NCBI GenBank assembly: GCA_018645365.1
Contig: JABGOP010000016.1
Span: 1-41,438, forward strand
Length of the DNA: 41,438 nt
Direction of reading: 5' to 3'
Source: Candidatus Cloacimonadota bacterium
Lineage (GTDB): Bacteria; Cloacimonadota; Cloacimonadia; Cloacimonadales; TCS61
Part shown: positions 41,372-41,438 of the stretch, in pieces
Layout of the letters: each line of letters starts with the position of its first letter
Position numbering within the stretch: position 1 is the stretch's first letter
Notes under the pieces: model-generated
The model's database searches: none
What the model was told of the DNA's origin: nothing
The model's input: the letters and a program-made list of their open reading frames with translations, nothing else
Made by a program: the position numbers and the translations under genes

Positions 41372-41438
41372 ATGAAAAAATTATTAGTAATTGGAATGGT
41401 ACTCGTGTTTGCAAGTTCAATGTTCGCATTGGAGTCAG
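41372..41438 (+). CDS. Start of another exported protein (truncated by window end)
   Basis: ATG 41372 with a GAGGAG ribosome binding site opens a frame reading MKKLLVIGMVLVFASSMFALE, a signal peptide with cleavage probably after MFA. Only 22 codons are in the window, so the mature protein is unknown. Its leader strongly resembles that of the giant gene just upstream, suggesting a related surface protein in the same transcription unit. Confidence 0.7.
   Translation, partial: MKKLLVIGMVLVFASSMFALES

Overview
The window reads as a chromosomal segment of an AT-rich, Gram-negative, rod-shaped bacterium of the FCB superphylum. Evidence: a SprA-type (type IX secretion) outer-membrane protein, a secreted repeat protein ending in an FlgD-like type IX sorting domain, a full MreB/C/D-PBP2-RodA rod system, an MCE (Mla-type) lipid transport operon and many Shine-Dalgarno AGGAG leaders. 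A Cloacimonadota-like anaerobe fits this mix (small 2x[4Fe-4S] ferredoxin, FlgD-type rather than classic Bacteroidetes tail), but that assignment is inference. No phage, IS element, CRISPR, rRNA or tRNA was seen.

Layout. 1-468: a 21-bp tandem repeat of overlapping palindromes, then non-coding DNA with a likely terminator. 469-6358 (minus): cell-shape operon mreB-mreC-[CofE-like ligase]-mreD-mrdA-rodA, nearly all genes overlapping. 6443-7534 (minus): Ldh-family dehydrogenase. 7660-8136 (plus): YehS/DUF1456. 8150-9181 (minus): VOC, cupin and a YciI-like gene broken by an in-frame TGA, preceded by a near copy of the dehydrogenase leader. 9294-11378 (minus): secreted beta-propeller-like protein with sorting tail. 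11463-17725 (minus): six packed genes including recG and dinG. 17828-20205 (plus): unknown exported protein, tatD, ferredoxin, terminator. 20361-27097 (plus): coaX overlapping sprA. 27161-32421 (plus): mlaD, a lipoprotein/beta-barrel fusion, STAS-mlaE, mlaF and a Mut7-C protein. 32543-33283 (plus): a DUF1573 gene whose in-frame TGA looks like a selenocysteine codon. 33576-41297 (plus): a giant secreted repeat protein, then the start of another exported protein.

How they work together. Much of the window concerns the envelope: wall elongation (mre/mrd), protein export across the outer membrane (SprA) with one plausible cargo (9294-11378), and lipid traffic between membranes (MCE operon). In the MCE operon the accessory lipoprotein appears fused to its own outer-membrane barrel.

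The most notable observation is the DUF1573 gene. A TGA replaces the first Cys of the family's Cys-Gly-Cys motif, and a perfect 6-bp hairpin with a GGUC loop lies 19 nt behind it. Loop and spacing resemble the E. coli fdhF SECIS. This predicts an exported selenoprotein of a family I do not know as a selenoprotein.
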